A stretch of DNA of 64,000 nucleotides, from contig CANMLG010000057.1 in the NCBI GenBank assembly GCA_947498765.1, positions 1-64,000 on the forward strand. The letters run 5' to 3'. The DNA is from an uncultured Aquimarina sp. Lineage in GTDB: Bacteria > Bacteroidota > Bacteroidia > Flavobacteriales > Flavobacteriaceae. Made by a program: the position numbers and the translations under genes. The notes under the pieces are model-generated. The model had not been told where the DNA came from and did no database searches. It was given only the letters and a program-made list of their open reading frames with translations. This document shows positions 34,771 to 44,427 of this stretch, one piece after another (position 1 is the first letter of the stretch; each line of letters starts with the position of its first letter).

Positions 34771-35397
34771 TTAATTACTACATTCTTTTAATAATGTTTC
34801 CACTCTTTCTTTTCCCCAAGTTGGACCAAAAGGAACTAGAGGGGTATCCTTTTCAAACAAGAGTAAACTCTTTTCCAATACTTCACATATTGGTGTTATA
34901 TCCTTTTTAAAAAACCTTGCCGAACCTAATTGCCACTCTGCATAACTAGCATTTACCCGAGGATTATTAGGTGCAATTTTTAATGCACTTTCATAAATTC
35001 CTGTTATTTTTGGTGCTAATTCTCCTGATTTCTTAGCTGGATTCTCCATCATTTCGGCAGTATGCAATAATGCCTGTAATACCATTATTTCTGGATTATT
35101 TTCTGAAAAAGTAGCTGCCATATTTAAATTATCCTGCGCCTTTTCCAAATGTCCATTAATCTTTTTTCGATTTTTAATAGTAAAACTACTCACAATATTC
35201 ACGTTAGCTACATAATAGTAAGGCAGCCAATTTTCTTTTTCTGCAGCAGCAATACGCTCAAATAAATTACTGGCTTCTTCTATTTTTTGTTCTCCCCATA
35301 AACCAAATGCTTTTTGCATTCCTTGTTCGTAGTTTCCTTGGGCTTTTACGGATAAAGTAATTAAGCATAAACTGATAATTGATACTAGTGTTTTCAT
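34771..35397 (-). CDS. Exported TPR-like protein
   Basis: The 208-aa protein has a signal peptide (cleavage after about residue 19, SVKAQ). Helical repeats resemble tetratricopeptide units: GLWGEQKIEEASNLFERIAA (about 32-51), AQDNLNMAATFSENNPEIMV and YESALKIAPNNPRVNASYAE. TPR proteins in the periplasm usually hold protein complexes. It lies downstream of the 2TM and TonB receptor genes on the same strand, a grouping seen in other flavobacteria. The specific partner is unknown. Confidence 0.75.
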   Translation of the reverse strand: MKTLVSIISLCLITLSVKAQGNYEQGMQKAFGLWGEQKIEEASNLFERIAAAEKENWLPYYYVANVNIVSSFTIKNRKKINGHLEKAQDNLNMAATFSENNPEIMVLQALLHTAEMMENPAKKSGELAPKITGIYESALKIAPNNPRVNASYAEWQLGSARFFKKDITPICEVLEKSLLLFEKDTPLVPFGPTWGKERVETLLKECSN

Positions 35398-35520
35398 AAT
35401 CTGTGTTTTTAGTTCCCTTATGGGACAATTAATTTATAATGATTTTTAAAGTGATTCTTATTTTTTACATTTCTGTATTATAAAATTTTGTCATAGCTAA
35501 AGCTTTTCAAAAAATTAGTA

Positions 35521-35805
35521 CTATTTATTAATAAGCTCTTCTATCTTTCTTTTCTCCCATTCTTTTCCAAAAAATAACTGAGAGCCAAATAATTGAAATC
35601 CTCTTATAGCTAAACCTAACCCCCAAAAGAGTAATGGATAAAAAACCCATAAATAGTAAGGAGCTGTTGTATAATTTAATATGGCTAACGCTGTAATCAC
35701 TACACCATAAACCACTACACAGTTATAAAACTCTCTAACTTTTTTAATGTGAGCTACTACAGACTGATACGTTACATTTTCGCTATTAGTTGGTATTGTT
35801 TCCAT
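35521..35805 (-). CDS. 2TM domain protein
   Basis: The 94-aa protein is counted from ATG 35805 (METIPTN); nine further upstream codons are in frame but unlikely. It matches the 2TM domain: a basic amphipathic lead (VVAHIKKVREFYNCVVVYGV), two transmembrane helices (about residues 26-46 and 53-73), and the closing FGKEWEKRKIEELI. The domain is common in flavobacteria, alone or fused to histidine kinases. Function is unknown. Confidence 0.85.
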   Translation of the reverse strand: METIPTNSENVTYQSVVAHIKKVREFYNCVVVYGVVITALAILNYTTAPYYLWVFYPLLFWGLGLAIRGFQLFGSQLFFGKEWEKRKIEELINK

Positions 35806-35832
35806 GGTTTTGTTATTTTTAATTAAGAACAT

Positions 35833-36120
35833 TTATTATTGATTTACATGTCAAATATCCTGACATTCAATAGGCTTTCTATTTTTAACTTACCGAATTG
35901 TAATTTTTAAACGATGAATTGTTTATTCTTTAATTAAACCCGAATTATGTATTGAAACTTTGTCATGAGGCTGTGATATACAATAAATACTAGTGTTTTC
36001 TTAATTTCAGCATAGCACCGTTATGGTTAAATTAAAAAATACAGTTTACGATAGTATTTGAAGTAGATCGCAGACGTAATAGATTTTTTAATGCATAATT
36101 CGGGTTAAACTTACTATAGG
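35833..36120. other. Intergenic region holding a MITE-like element
   Basis: A 288-bp gap between the TonB receptor and 2TM genes. Most of it is the inverted-repeat element at 35934-36108. No gene seen. Confidence 0.6.
35934..36108. mobile_element. MITE-like element with terminal inverted repeats
   Basis: AACCCGAATTATG at 35937-35949 is exactly inverted as CATAATTCGGGTT at 36094-36106, and similarity extends to about 20 bp with 3 mismatches. TTAA touches both ends (35934-35937 and 36105-36108). The ~150-bp interior has no gene. This looks like a non-autonomous transposon or an IS remnant; no transposase is nearby. Confidence 0.55.
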
Positions 36121-38274
36121 CTATAAATTATCTAATTGATTTTTTGATTTGTTTTTACTAATAGTCCAAAAGAACCCCACAAAAAAGAAGCGTTTTGCAG
36201 GTTGTCCTATTGCTCTTCTATTAAATACACCATTAGCATTAGGTGTATTCGTATATTGATAATCGAGGACATTATTAAAGCCTAATACATTAGATACAGA
36301 GCAAAAAATAATTTGTTGTTGATTTATCAAATACGCAAAATTCACACTTAAATCATTAAACGATTTAGTTTGATCATTTAAAAAACCTGACCTATTTGGA
36401 TTTGTAAATGACCTACCCGAAGAAAAATTGTATGTCATTCCAACTTGAGTCCTCCAATCAGTAATAAAATATTTAGTAACTACTGAAAAATTATGCTTAG
36501 TCGCAAATGGAGGTATAGCTTTATTAGGGTAATTTTTAAAATCTCTTTTAGCATCCAAGTAAGAATAACTTGCCCAATATTCGAAGTTTTTAATGCTATT
36601 ACCATCTCTCCAAAATAAATCCAAACCGCTAGCCTTTCCATTTCCTTGATTAGTAAAACTTGTACTCAAATTGACATCTTCATTATCATACTTAACTAGA
36701 TCATCATATTTTTTATGAAATACCTCTGCCCTAAATATTTGAAGGTCTTTTTTATATAAATAATTCATTAAAAAATGTGATGCCCTTTCGGGAGAAAGTG
36801 TTTTTCTAATTTTTAATACCGAATTTTCAGGGTTTTGATAAAAATCGCCATAGGCAAAAGCTAGTTGACTATTAGTTGATGTTTTATAAGCCAATGATAA
36901 TCTTGGTGCAAATGTTGTTTTTGAAAGTACATGTGCATGCGATGCTCTTATACCCATTTTTGTAACAAAACTTGTTCCTATATTCAATCTAGCTTCTGCA
37001 AAAGCTGCCGAAATATTATTTTTTAGTATGCTATTAAAAGTCTGATTTAAAATTGTTCCGTTATCATCAACTTGAGTACTAAATTGCTCTGCACCAAAGG
37101 CTATATGTATTCTATTATCAATTTTTTTCTTTATTCTTAATTTTACATGCAGACTATTATCTTCAGAATCTACAGCTGTATTCTTTTGATCAATCACCGT
37201 ATCATCATTTGCCACACTCAAGCCGCCATATATTTTCCAACTATTACCTATTGTGCCTGTATAAGTACTATTAATGTATGTATTCCTGTTTTTTAACCCC
37301 AAAAACACCCCCTCTGGAGTATTAATATCTTCTTGAATTAATTCAAAATCGGTATAACTTAATGCTGCATATGTTTTTAATAAGCCTTTTTTAAATTGAT
37401 GTCTAAATACGGTTTCCCCTCCAAAAATTTGAATAGGTTTTGTGAAATTTACTTGTTGGCGAATAAGCGCTTGATATGGCTTTAAATTAATATAGTTTAC
37501 ATTAAAGCTTAACGAGTTTTTATTCCAAATTTTGGTTAATGCACCACCTCCACCTACACTCATAAATTGTAAATTCACTTCTTCTTCATTAGGTTTATCT
37601 ATAGTTTCTAAATTTAACACACTAGAAAGTGCTTCCCCATATTCGGCAGCATAGCCACCTGTAGAAAAATTGACTCCTTTAAACAAAAATGGTGAATTCC
37701 GCCCTCGAGTAGGGGTATTATTGGCTGTGGATAAAAACGGTTGAAAAACTCTAGTTCCATCAATAAAAACCTGTGTTTCTCGTGCATCACCTCCCCGTAC
37801 AAAAAGACGGCCATCATTAGCATTACTTGAGGTGCCAGGCAAAGTTTGTAATGCCCCAACAACATCCCCTAGAGCTCCAGCCGTTGTTACTACATCCATA
37901 GGAGTTAGCACCGCTACTTTACTATTATCACTGGCATCCATAGTCCCAGCCGAAAGCACTACTTGCTCTAAACTACTTATACTTTGTTTTAATGAAATAT
38001 GAAGATCATTTAACAATGTAACTTCCTTTTTTAAATAAGTATCCTCAAATGAAATATAAGATATATGAAGTGTTTGTACTCCTTTAAGATGGGTTTCAAA
38101 ATTAAATATCCCTTCCTCATTGGTGGTAGCACCATCATAACTTCCGTAAAGAAAAACATTAGCTCCCATTAATGGATTTCCTTTTTGATCTGTTACTTTT
38201 CCTGATAATTGAGTTTGAGCCGTTAGTATTCCATAGACAAACAATGCTAAAGCAAATAAGACAATTGATTTCAT
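36121..38274 (-). CDS. TonB-dependent receptor with CarboxypepD_reg-like N-terminal domain
   Basis: The 717-aa outer-membrane receptor has a signal peptide (about 1-19, LTAQ) and a CarboxypepD_reg-like domain (about 22-97: LSGKVTDQKGNPLMGANVF). A plug follows (about 110-230, with LQTLPG, GRLFVRGGDARETQVFIDG and GGYAAEYG), then a 22-strand-type barrel ending in an aromatic residue-rich strand (FFFVGFFWTIS) plus a short polar tail. It is shorter than SusC proteins and has no SusD partner. Its place between the sulfatase and the GH16 gene suggests uptake of an oligosaccharide or metal; the ligand is inference. Confidence 0.88.
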   Translation of the reverse strand: MKSIVLFALALFVYGILTAQTQLSGKVTDQKGNPLMGANVFLYGSYDGATTNEEGIFNFETHLKGVQTLHISYISFEDTYLKKEVTLLNDLHISLKQSISSLEQVVLSAGTMDASDNSKVAVLTPMDVVTTAGALGDVVGALQTLPGTSSNANDGRLFVRGGDARETQVFIDGTRVFQPFLSTANNTPTRGRNSPFLFKGVNFSTGGYAAEYGEALSSVLNLETIDKPNEEEVNLQFMSVGGGGALTKIWNKNSLSFNVNYINLKPYQALIRQQVNFTKPIQIFGGETVFRHQFKKGLLKTYAALSYTDFELIQEDINTPEGVFLGLKNRNTYINSTYTGTIGNSWKIYGGLSVANDDTVIDQKNTAVDSEDNSLHVKLRIKKKIDNRIHIAFGAEQFSTQVDDNGTILNQTFNSILKNNISAAFAEARLNIGTSFVTKMGIRASHAHVLSKTTFAPRLSLAYKTSTNSQLAFAYGDFYQNPENSVLKIRKTLSPERASHFLMNYLYKKDLQIFRAEVFHKKYDDLVKYDNEDVNLSTSFTNQGNGKASGLDLFWRDGNSIKNFEYWASYSYLDAKRDFKNYPNKAIPPFATKHNFSVVTKYFITDWRTQVGMTYNFSSGRSFTNPNRSGFLNDQTKSFNDLSVNFAYLINQQQIIFCSVSNVLGFNNVLDYQYTNTPNANGVFNRRAIGQPAKRFFFVGFFWTISKNKSKNQLDNL

Positions 38275-38290
38275 TATTCCGTGTTTTTGA

Positions 38291-38304
38291 TTTGATATAT
38301 CAAA
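38291..38304. promoter_or_regulatory. Perfect 14-bp palindrome upstream of the TonB receptor
   Basis: TTTGATATATCAAA is its own reverse complement and lies 16 nt before the receptor ATG. It may be an operator; AT-rich palindromes also occur by chance. Confidence 0.35.
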
Positions 38305-38373
38305 AGTGGAATAGTTAAGTCATAAACTAAATTGTTAATTACTGAACCGTCTTATTTGTAGGTTGTATTGTAC

Positions 38374-38408
38374 AAAAAAAGGGATTGACTTTTTCAAAGC
38401 CAATCCCC
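38374..38408 (-). terminator. Intrinsic terminator after the sulfatase gene
   Basis: A GGGATTG stem (38381-38387 with CAATCCC 38401-38407), extended after one mismatch by CTTT/AAAG, is followed on the minus strand by a seven-T run. Confidence 0.75.
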
Positions 38409-38447
38409 GTATAATTCTTGTTTACAAAAAATTATAAATGTTATTAG

Positions 38448-40115
38448 TTAATCATTCCAATGTGCATCAATCACTTTTTGAATATGTGGGTATTTGGTAT
38501 CTTCTTCATTTAACTCCGCTCTAGTTGCTTTTAATTTTACTTTCATATCCTTTATAATTGAAGCATACGCGGGATCATTATAAGCATTATTCATTTCCTT
38601 AGGGTCTTTATTCATATCATAAAATTCCCAGGCAACTGGGGTATGACGTGTAAAATCATTCCCCCAACTATTTTTATTCCATTCGGCTTTTGGGTTATCG
38701 GTATCTACCCAATACTTACCATAGTAAAAGATTAATTTATACTCTTTGGTTCTAATTCCAAAATGTGCTGGATTGGCATGCCTATGTGCCATATGCATCC
38801 AATAACGGTAGTAAGTAGCATCACGCCAATTTTCGGGTTCTTGACCCGTTTCTAATATAGGTTTAAAGCTTTTTCCTTGCATATAACTAGGCACTTTACC
38901 ACCTGCTAACTCCAACATAGTAGGAGCAAAATCTGTATTGTTAATTAATGCCCCATTCCGCTGCCCTGCTTTAATTTTTTTAGGATATTGAATTAGTAAA
39001 GGCATTCGCATGGATTCTTCATACATCCAGCGTTTATCTACATAATCATGTTCACCTAACATAAAACCTTGGTCACCTGTATAAATAACTACGGTATTTT
39101 CCAATAAGCCTTCGGCTTCTAAATAATCCATAATACGTTTTACATTATCATCCACTCCTTTTACACAACGTAAATAACGTTTTACAAACTCTTGATAAGT
39201 TCTACTTGTATGTGCTTTTTCTAGATTATTATGATTAAACGACTTATAAGCATCCGCCTTCAAATCTTGCGCATTCCCAAAATCCTTCCAATCTTTATCT
39301 TTCCATGTACTCATCCCTTTATGACGCACTATATTTCTTCGGGAAACCGAAGACCCTATTACTCTAGTTAATGAATCATTTTTACCTCGTGTGGCTACCG
39401 ATCCATTATTGGCATTATAATACATACTTGCCGGTTCTGGAATCCATTTATCTTCCAAATACTCTTTGTAACGTGGTGCAAATTCAAAATCATCATGCGG
39501 AGCTTTAAACTGTGGCATTAACAAAAAAGGTTTATTTGGATCACGCTTATTTTTTAACCAGTCTAAGGTTAAATCAGCTACATTATCTGATGAATGTCCT
39601 TTACGTTTAATTACATTTTCTCCCCAAGGTTTTGGTCCTCTTACTCTAAATTCGGGATCAAAATATTTTCCTTGTACTGGAAATACACAATAGTAATCAA
39701 AGGCTTCTGGTTCTTCTTCCAAATGCCATTTACCAACAATGGCAGTTTGATATCCTAATTTTTTAATTTCGGTGGGTAAATATTGTTTTTCAGGCGGTAA
39801 TGAACCTTCTAAATCAATAACTCCATTAGCTTGACTGTATTGTCCCGTTAAAATAGCCGCTCTACTTGGTGTGCATATAGAATTGGTTACATAACACCGA
39901 TCAAAAATCATCCCCGATTTTCCAATTTTATCAATAGTAGGAGTAGGATTTAAACCTGCCAAACGGCTTTGATAAACACCAAATCCTTGTGTAGTATGAT
40001 CATCAGCCATAATGTATACTATATTTGGTGGCTGCTCTTTAACTTTTTCTGTTTGGGTACAGGCCACAGAAATTAAAGCTATGCCTACTATTACTAATTT
40101 ATATATGTAATTCAT
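38448..40115 (-). CDS. S1-family sulfatase lipoprotein
   Basis: The 555-aa protein has a lipobox (ISVAC, Cys19), placing it on a membrane. The sulfatase signature is CTPSRAAILTG, with Cys81 as the residue converted to formylglycine and Pro83-Ser84-Arg85 completing C-x-P-S-R. Metal-binding Asp38-Asp39 (MADDH) and VIYTGDQGFMLGEH further on fit the alkaline-phosphatase-like fold. It removes sulfate esters from a glycan. Next to GH16 enzymes and a hybrid sensor the likely substrate is a sulfated algal galactan such as porphyran or carrageenan, which is inference. An anaerobic or FGE-type maturase must act in trans; none is in the window. Confidence 0.92.
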   Translation of the reverse strand: MNYIYKLVIVGIALISVACTQTEKVKEQPPNIVYIMADDHTTQGFGVYQSRLAGLNPTPTIDKIGKSGMIFDRCYVTNSICTPSRAAILTGQYSQANGVIDLEGSLPPEKQYLPTEIKKLGYQTAIVGKWHLEEEPEAFDYYCVFPVQGKYFDPEFRVRGPKPWGENVIKRKGHSSDNVADLTLDWLKNKRDPNKPFLLMPQFKAPHDDFEFAPRYKEYLEDKWIPEPASMYYNANNGSVATRGKNDSLTRVIGSSVSRRNIVRHKGMSTWKDKDWKDFGNAQDLKADAYKSFNHNNLEKAHTSRTYQEFVKRYLRCVKGVDDNVKRIMDYLEAEGLLENTVVIYTGDQGFMLGEHDYVDKRWMYEESMRMPLLIQYPKKIKAGQRNGALINNTDFAPTMLELAGGKVPSYMQGKSFKPILETGQEPENWRDATYYRYWMHMAHRHANPAHFGIRTKEYKLIFYYGKYWVDTDNPKAEWNKNSWGNDFTRHTPVAWEFYDMNKDPKEMNNAYNDPAYASIIKDMKVKLKATRAELNEEDTKYPHIQKVIDAHWND

Positions 40116-40185
40116 TTTTGAATTTTAATTCTGTAAAATTATCTATAACCTTATGTTTTTTACAACAAATTGATTCTAAACTATA

Positions 40186-43100
40186 CTATTTATTTTCTTC
40201 TCTTTCTTTTTTATATGTTTTTACATACTCGCTTGGCACCATACCATACTGTTTTTTAAAACATTTTGAAAAATAAGATGCTGTATTAAAACCTGTCATA
40301 TACATAATTTCCTTAACAGACATATCACTTTTTTTAATTAATTGAACTGCTCGTTTTAAACGTACACTCCTTATAAATTCACTTGATGAAAGCCCTGTAA
40401 TTTCTTTTAGCTTTAGGTATAAATTACTTCGGCTCATCCCCATTTCGGCAACTAAAGTTTCCACACTAAATTCGGTATCCATCATATGATCCTCTACAAT
40501 GCCCATGGCTCGTTTCATAAATTTTTCATCAACTGATGTCACTGTAATTTCACTAGGCTCCAGGGAAACTGTACTTTTATATTTCTGTCGTAAAGATTCA
40601 CGTTTGGAAACAATATTTTTTATTTTTAGTACTAAAACATCCAAATCAAAAGGTTTGCGCACAAAATCCTCAATACCTAATGCTAAAGCTTCTCGCTCGG
40701 TATCAGTACTAGACTTGGCTGTGAGTAAAACAATAGGTATATGGCTTGTTTTTTGATCTGCCCTAAGCTGCTTACTCATTTCTAAACCATCTAAATTAGG
40801 CATCATAATATCACTTACTATTAATGAAGGCAACTCTTTCACAGCCATTTTTAAACCTTCTACACCATCGGCAGCTTCGTAAATATCATATTTTTTTTCA
40901 AGGCCTTGTTTTACAAAAGTTCGAATATCTTCATTGTCTTCAATTAATAATAACTTAGGTAATTTCAATGGCTGCTGCACTTCTTTATTTGTTTTGCTTA
41001 ATTCTGCCTTTAATTCGCCTGTTAAGGTTTCGGTTTCAGGTAATATATTTGGCGCCATTTCATCTTGTAATTCCTGCTCTAAGGCTTCTATTTTAGTATT
41101 GGAATAAGCTGCTAACTCCATTGGGAATAATACTGAAAATGTAGTTCCTTTGCCTAATTCACTTTGTACATTGATAAAACCTTCATGAAGCTCTACTAAA
41201 CTTTTCGTAAACGAAAGTCCAATACCAGCACCCTGTACATTCTTTTTACGCTCCACATAATAACGTTCAAAAATATGTGTCACTTTTTCTGGAGGAATCC
41301 CTTTTCCTGTATCCTTTATTTGCACTACTACATATAAAGACAAATCAAAGGTTTTATTAAAAATTTGTGGATTCTCAAAATTACTTCCTTTATGAATTTC
41401 CACGCTAATTGAATTTCCTTCAGGAGTAAACTTAAACGCATTAAACAACAGGTTGTTCATTATTTTTTCAAGTGCATCAGGATCAAAAGGCAGTTCAATA
41501 TCTTTTTCAGGAGCTATAATACTAAAATCGATCTTCTTTTTATTAGCCATAAATAAAAATGGTCCAGTAGTTTCTTCAATAAACTCAACAATATTTAATT
41601 TACTAAAATGAAGTTTCAATTTTTCGCGATCCAATCTTCTAAAATCTAATAACTGATTTACCAAACGCAATAAATAATTGGCATTTTTATTCATCAAATT
41701 GTATTGCTGTATACGATCTTCAGAACTCAATTCATTTTCATTTTTCTCCAAATAATCTAAAGGTCCTTTAATCAATGTTAATGGAGTTCTAAACTCATGA
41801 GAAATATTGGTAAAAAATTCCAACTTCATCTGTTGCAATTCTTCCGATTTTTCCTTCTCCATTTCATTTACTTGGAGTTTATGTTTTTCTTCAGCCCTTA
41901 CAATTGTATATCTTCTAAAAGCTATTAATAAACCCAGCCCCATTAATCCATATATAAAATAAGCTAAAGGTGTTTTCCAATATGGAGGAGTAATTTCTAT
42001 AGCTAATGTTTTTACTGTAGGGCTCCAAAGACCATCATTGTTTGATGTTTTCAATTTAAATATATACTTTCCATACGGAATATTGGTATAGGTAGCATAT
42101 CGCTTTTGAGCATTCGTATTTATCCAATCTTGATCAAAGCCTTCTAATTTATATTGAAATTTATTCTTTTCTGGAGCTACATAATGTGCCGAAGAAAACT
42201 CGATCGAAAAACTATTCTCTTTGTATTTTAAATTTACACTTTCAGTTTCATTAAGTATGTTTTCTAATAATATACGTCCTTCTAATTCTTTCCCTATGGT
42301 TACTTTTTTGTTTAGCAATAATAAATTAGTTAGCAAAGGTGAAGCTAATGTTTTGTTATCTTCAATAGCTAAAGGATTAAATACATTAAAACCATCTATT
42401 CCTCCAAAAATTAATTGTCCATTTTTTCTTTTAAAACTAGATAATTCTAAAAATTCATTTCCTTGTAAGCCATCATTAATGTTATAACTACGCGTTTTAT
42501 TGGTTTCTGGATTAAATTTAGTCAAGCCCTTATTTGATGCTATCCAAAGATTATGATCATCATCCTCTTCAATCGACTTGATAATATCATTTGCTAAACC
42601 ATCTTTAACCGAAAAGCGATTAAATGTCCCTGATTTTAATGTCTTTCCAGGGATAAACTGATTCATTCCACCTCCAAAAGTCCCCACCCAAATACTTCCT
42701 TTTTTTGATTGATGTAGAGCTAAAATATAATCATGTGATAAACTGTTAATATTGGTATTATCATTTTTATATACTATAAATTCAGGTTGATCACTTAATA
42801 ATTCTGATTGAGGGATCATATTTAGCCCATTACCCGTACCAATCCATAAATTCCCTTGATCATCCTCTAAAAAACTTCTAATAATCCGGTTACTTAACCC
42901 ATTTAAACGCTGCGGAAAATGACTTTTCTTATAACTGCCATCAGTTTGAGGAATCCACCTAAACAAACCATTATTATAGGATCCAATCCAAATACTTTTA
43001 TCTTTTGTTTGAGTTATTGAAAAAACAGCATTAAAATTAACATCTATTTTTTCAAAATCTTGTATTGAATAACTTCCTTTTTTTAATTTTAAACGATACA

Positions 43101-44427
43101 AATATGGAGCTCTTTCAGACCCAAAAAACAAATAACGACCATCCGCTTGATCAACTTCGCAAATAGTAAAAACATCAAATAAATTTTCAAAACTTTTAAA
43201 GTCTGTAAAAATTTCACTTTCATTAGAACTTTCACTCACATTCAATATACCATCTTCGGTGCCAATCCATAAAAACCCATTTGAATCTTGAAAAACCGAA
43301 CGTATATTATTATGACTTAAACTTGTTGTCTTTAAATTTTTTTGAATGGTTATAAATGGATTCCCTTTGGGGTGCATTTTATTTACCCCTCCTCCTTTTG
43401 TACCAATCCAAACTACATTGGAACGATCAATAAATACATCACGTATCGTATTTCGATTAATACTTTTTAAATTAATCACATCATTTTTAAAGCCTTTTTT
43501 ATCATAGAATTTTTTAGCTATAGCATCAAATTTAAAGCAGAATAAACCATTGGTGCTTCCCGCCCATAATTTATTATCCGAATCTATCGCAAAATTTATA
43601 AACGCTCCATGTGCTACTAACTCAAACTTACTTGATGTTTCTTTTTTATAAAATAAACTGTTGGGAGTAGTTACAAGAATTCCGCCATAATTATCTTCAA
43701 TGACCCTATTGATTACCACCCCTTTACTAAGCCCTTCTTGTTCGGTTACATTTATAAATGTCATTTTCCCTTGATCATTAATAAATGCTTTATATAGACC
43801 TGATCTACCTCCTAACCAAATTTGAGCTTTACTATCCTGAAAAAAGGAAGTAATAAAACCATATTCATTATTAGTAGTATGTATTCCTGGTATATCAAAG
43901 TAATGTTCAAATTTAACTTCTTCAGGTAATTGATTAATATCCAATACATCAACCCCCAATGCCGTAGTTAACCACAACCTATTTTGATGATCAATATAAA
44001 TGGAAAAAACACGATCAGAATTTATAGAATGCTCATTATTTGGATCATTAGTAAAGTTTATAGCTGTTTCTGTTTTTGGATTAAACCTGGAAATCCCAGC
44101 ATCTGTATTTACCGTCCAAATAAAACCATCATTATCAACAACAAGTTTATTAATTAAATTAGTTGGCAAACTTTCTTCATTATCTGCAATTGATCTGTAA
44201 GTAGTAAAAGAATACCCATCATATTTATTTAATCCATCGTGTGTGGCCAACCAAATAAAACCATCTTTATCCTGGCAAATACTATTGACATCATTTTGAG
44301 AAAGTCCTTGTTCTGAGGTAATATGTTCAAAAGTAATATTCTGCTGTGCTTGTACACGCACTAAAAAAAACACCATAAAGAAAACACATAACATGCTTTT
44401 CTTTTTTCTTTGGTAATTACAAATCAT
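40186..44427 (-). CDS. Hybrid two-component sensor kinase/AraC regulator (HTCS)
   Basis: The 1413-aa one-protein system has a signal peptide (about 1-27) and about 14 Reg_prop propeller repeats (about 30-690, such as DKDGFIWLATHDGLNKYDG). A Y_Y_Y domain follows (about 735-800), then one membrane helix (about 815-835). HisKA has its phosphorylated His in NISHEFRTPLTLIKG (near 877), followed by HATPase. The receiver has the phospho-Asp in VSDIMMPNLDG (near 1206). A C-terminal AraC DNA-binding domain (about 1310-1405, with LKLKEITGLSSSEFIR and FNTASYFSKCFKKQYG) completes it. In Bacteroidota such proteins sense an oligosaccharide in the periplasm and switch on the neighbouring degradation genes. 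The GH16, sulfatase and receptor genes on the same strand are likely targets. Confidence 0.95.
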   Translation of the reverse strand: MICNYQRKKKSMLCVFFMVFFLVRVQAQQNITFEHITSEQGLSQNDVNSICQDKDGFIWLATHDGLNKYDGYSFTTYRSIADNEESLPTNLINKLVVDNDGFIWTVNTDAGISRFNPKTETAINFTNDPNNEHSINSDRVFSIYIDHQNRLWLTTALGVDVLDINQLPEEVKFEHYFDIPGIHTTNNEYGFITSFFQDSKAQIWLGGRSGLYKAFINDQGKMTFINVTEQEGLSKGVVINRVIEDNYGGILVTTPNSLFYKKETSSKFELVAHGAFINFAIDSDNKLWAGSTNGLFCFKFDAIAKKFYDKKGFKNDVINLKSINRNTIRDVFIDRSNVVWIGTKGGGVNKMHPKGNPFITIQKNLKTTSLSHNNIRSVFQDSNGFLWIGTEDGILNVSESSNESEIFTDFKSFENLFDVFTICEVDQADGRYLFFGSERAPYLYRLKLKKGSYSIQDFEKIDVNFNAVFSITQTKDKSIWIGSYNNGLFRWIPQTDGSYKKSHFPQRLNGLSNRIIRSFLEDDQGNLWIGTGNGLNMIPQSELLSDQPEFIVYKNDNTNINSLSHDYILALHQSKKGSIWVGTFGGGMNQFIPGKTLKSGTFNRFSVKDGLANDIIKSIEEDDDHNLWIASNKGLTKFNPETNKTRSYNINDGLQGNEFLELSSFKRKNGQLIFGGIDGFNVFNPLAIEDNKTLASPLLTNLLLLNKKVTIGKELEGRILLENILNETESVNLKYKENSFSIEFSSAHYVAPEKNKFQYKLEGFDQDWINTNAQKRYATYTNIPYGKYIFKLKTSNNDGLWSPTVKTLAIEITPPYWKTPLAYFIYGLMGLGLLIAFRRYTIVRAEEKHKLQVNEMEKEKSEELQQMKLEFFTNISHEFRTPLTLIKGPLDYLEKNENELSSEDRIQQYNLMNKNANYLLRLVNQLLDFRRLDREKLKLHFSKLNIVEFIEETTGPFLFMANKKKIDFSIIAPEKDIELPFDPDALEKIMNNLLFNAFKFTPEGNSISVEIHKGSNFENPQIFNKTFDLSLYVVVQIKDTGKGIPPEKVTHIFERYYVERKKNVQGAGIGLSFTKSLVELHEGFINVQSELGKGTTFSVLFPMELAAYSNTKIEALEQELQDEMAPNILPETETLTGELKAELSKTNKEVQQPLKLPKLLLIEDNEDIRTFVKQGLEKKYDIYEAADGVEGLKMAVKELPSLIVSDIMMPNLDGLEMSKQLRADQKTSHIPIVLLTAKSSTDTEREALALGIEDFVRKPFDLDVLVLKIKNIVSKRESLRQKYKSTVSLEPSEITVTSVDEKFMKRAMGIVEDHMMDTEFSVETLVAEMGMSRSNLYLKLKEITGLSSSEFIRSVRLKRAVQLIKKSDMSVKEIMYMTGFNTASYFSKCFKKQYGMVPSEYVKTYKKEREENK

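Noticed and set aside
38448-44427. A SusC/SusD pair in the polysaccharide locus
   Set aside because: The receptor is too short for SusC and no SusD-like lipoprotein is adjacent.
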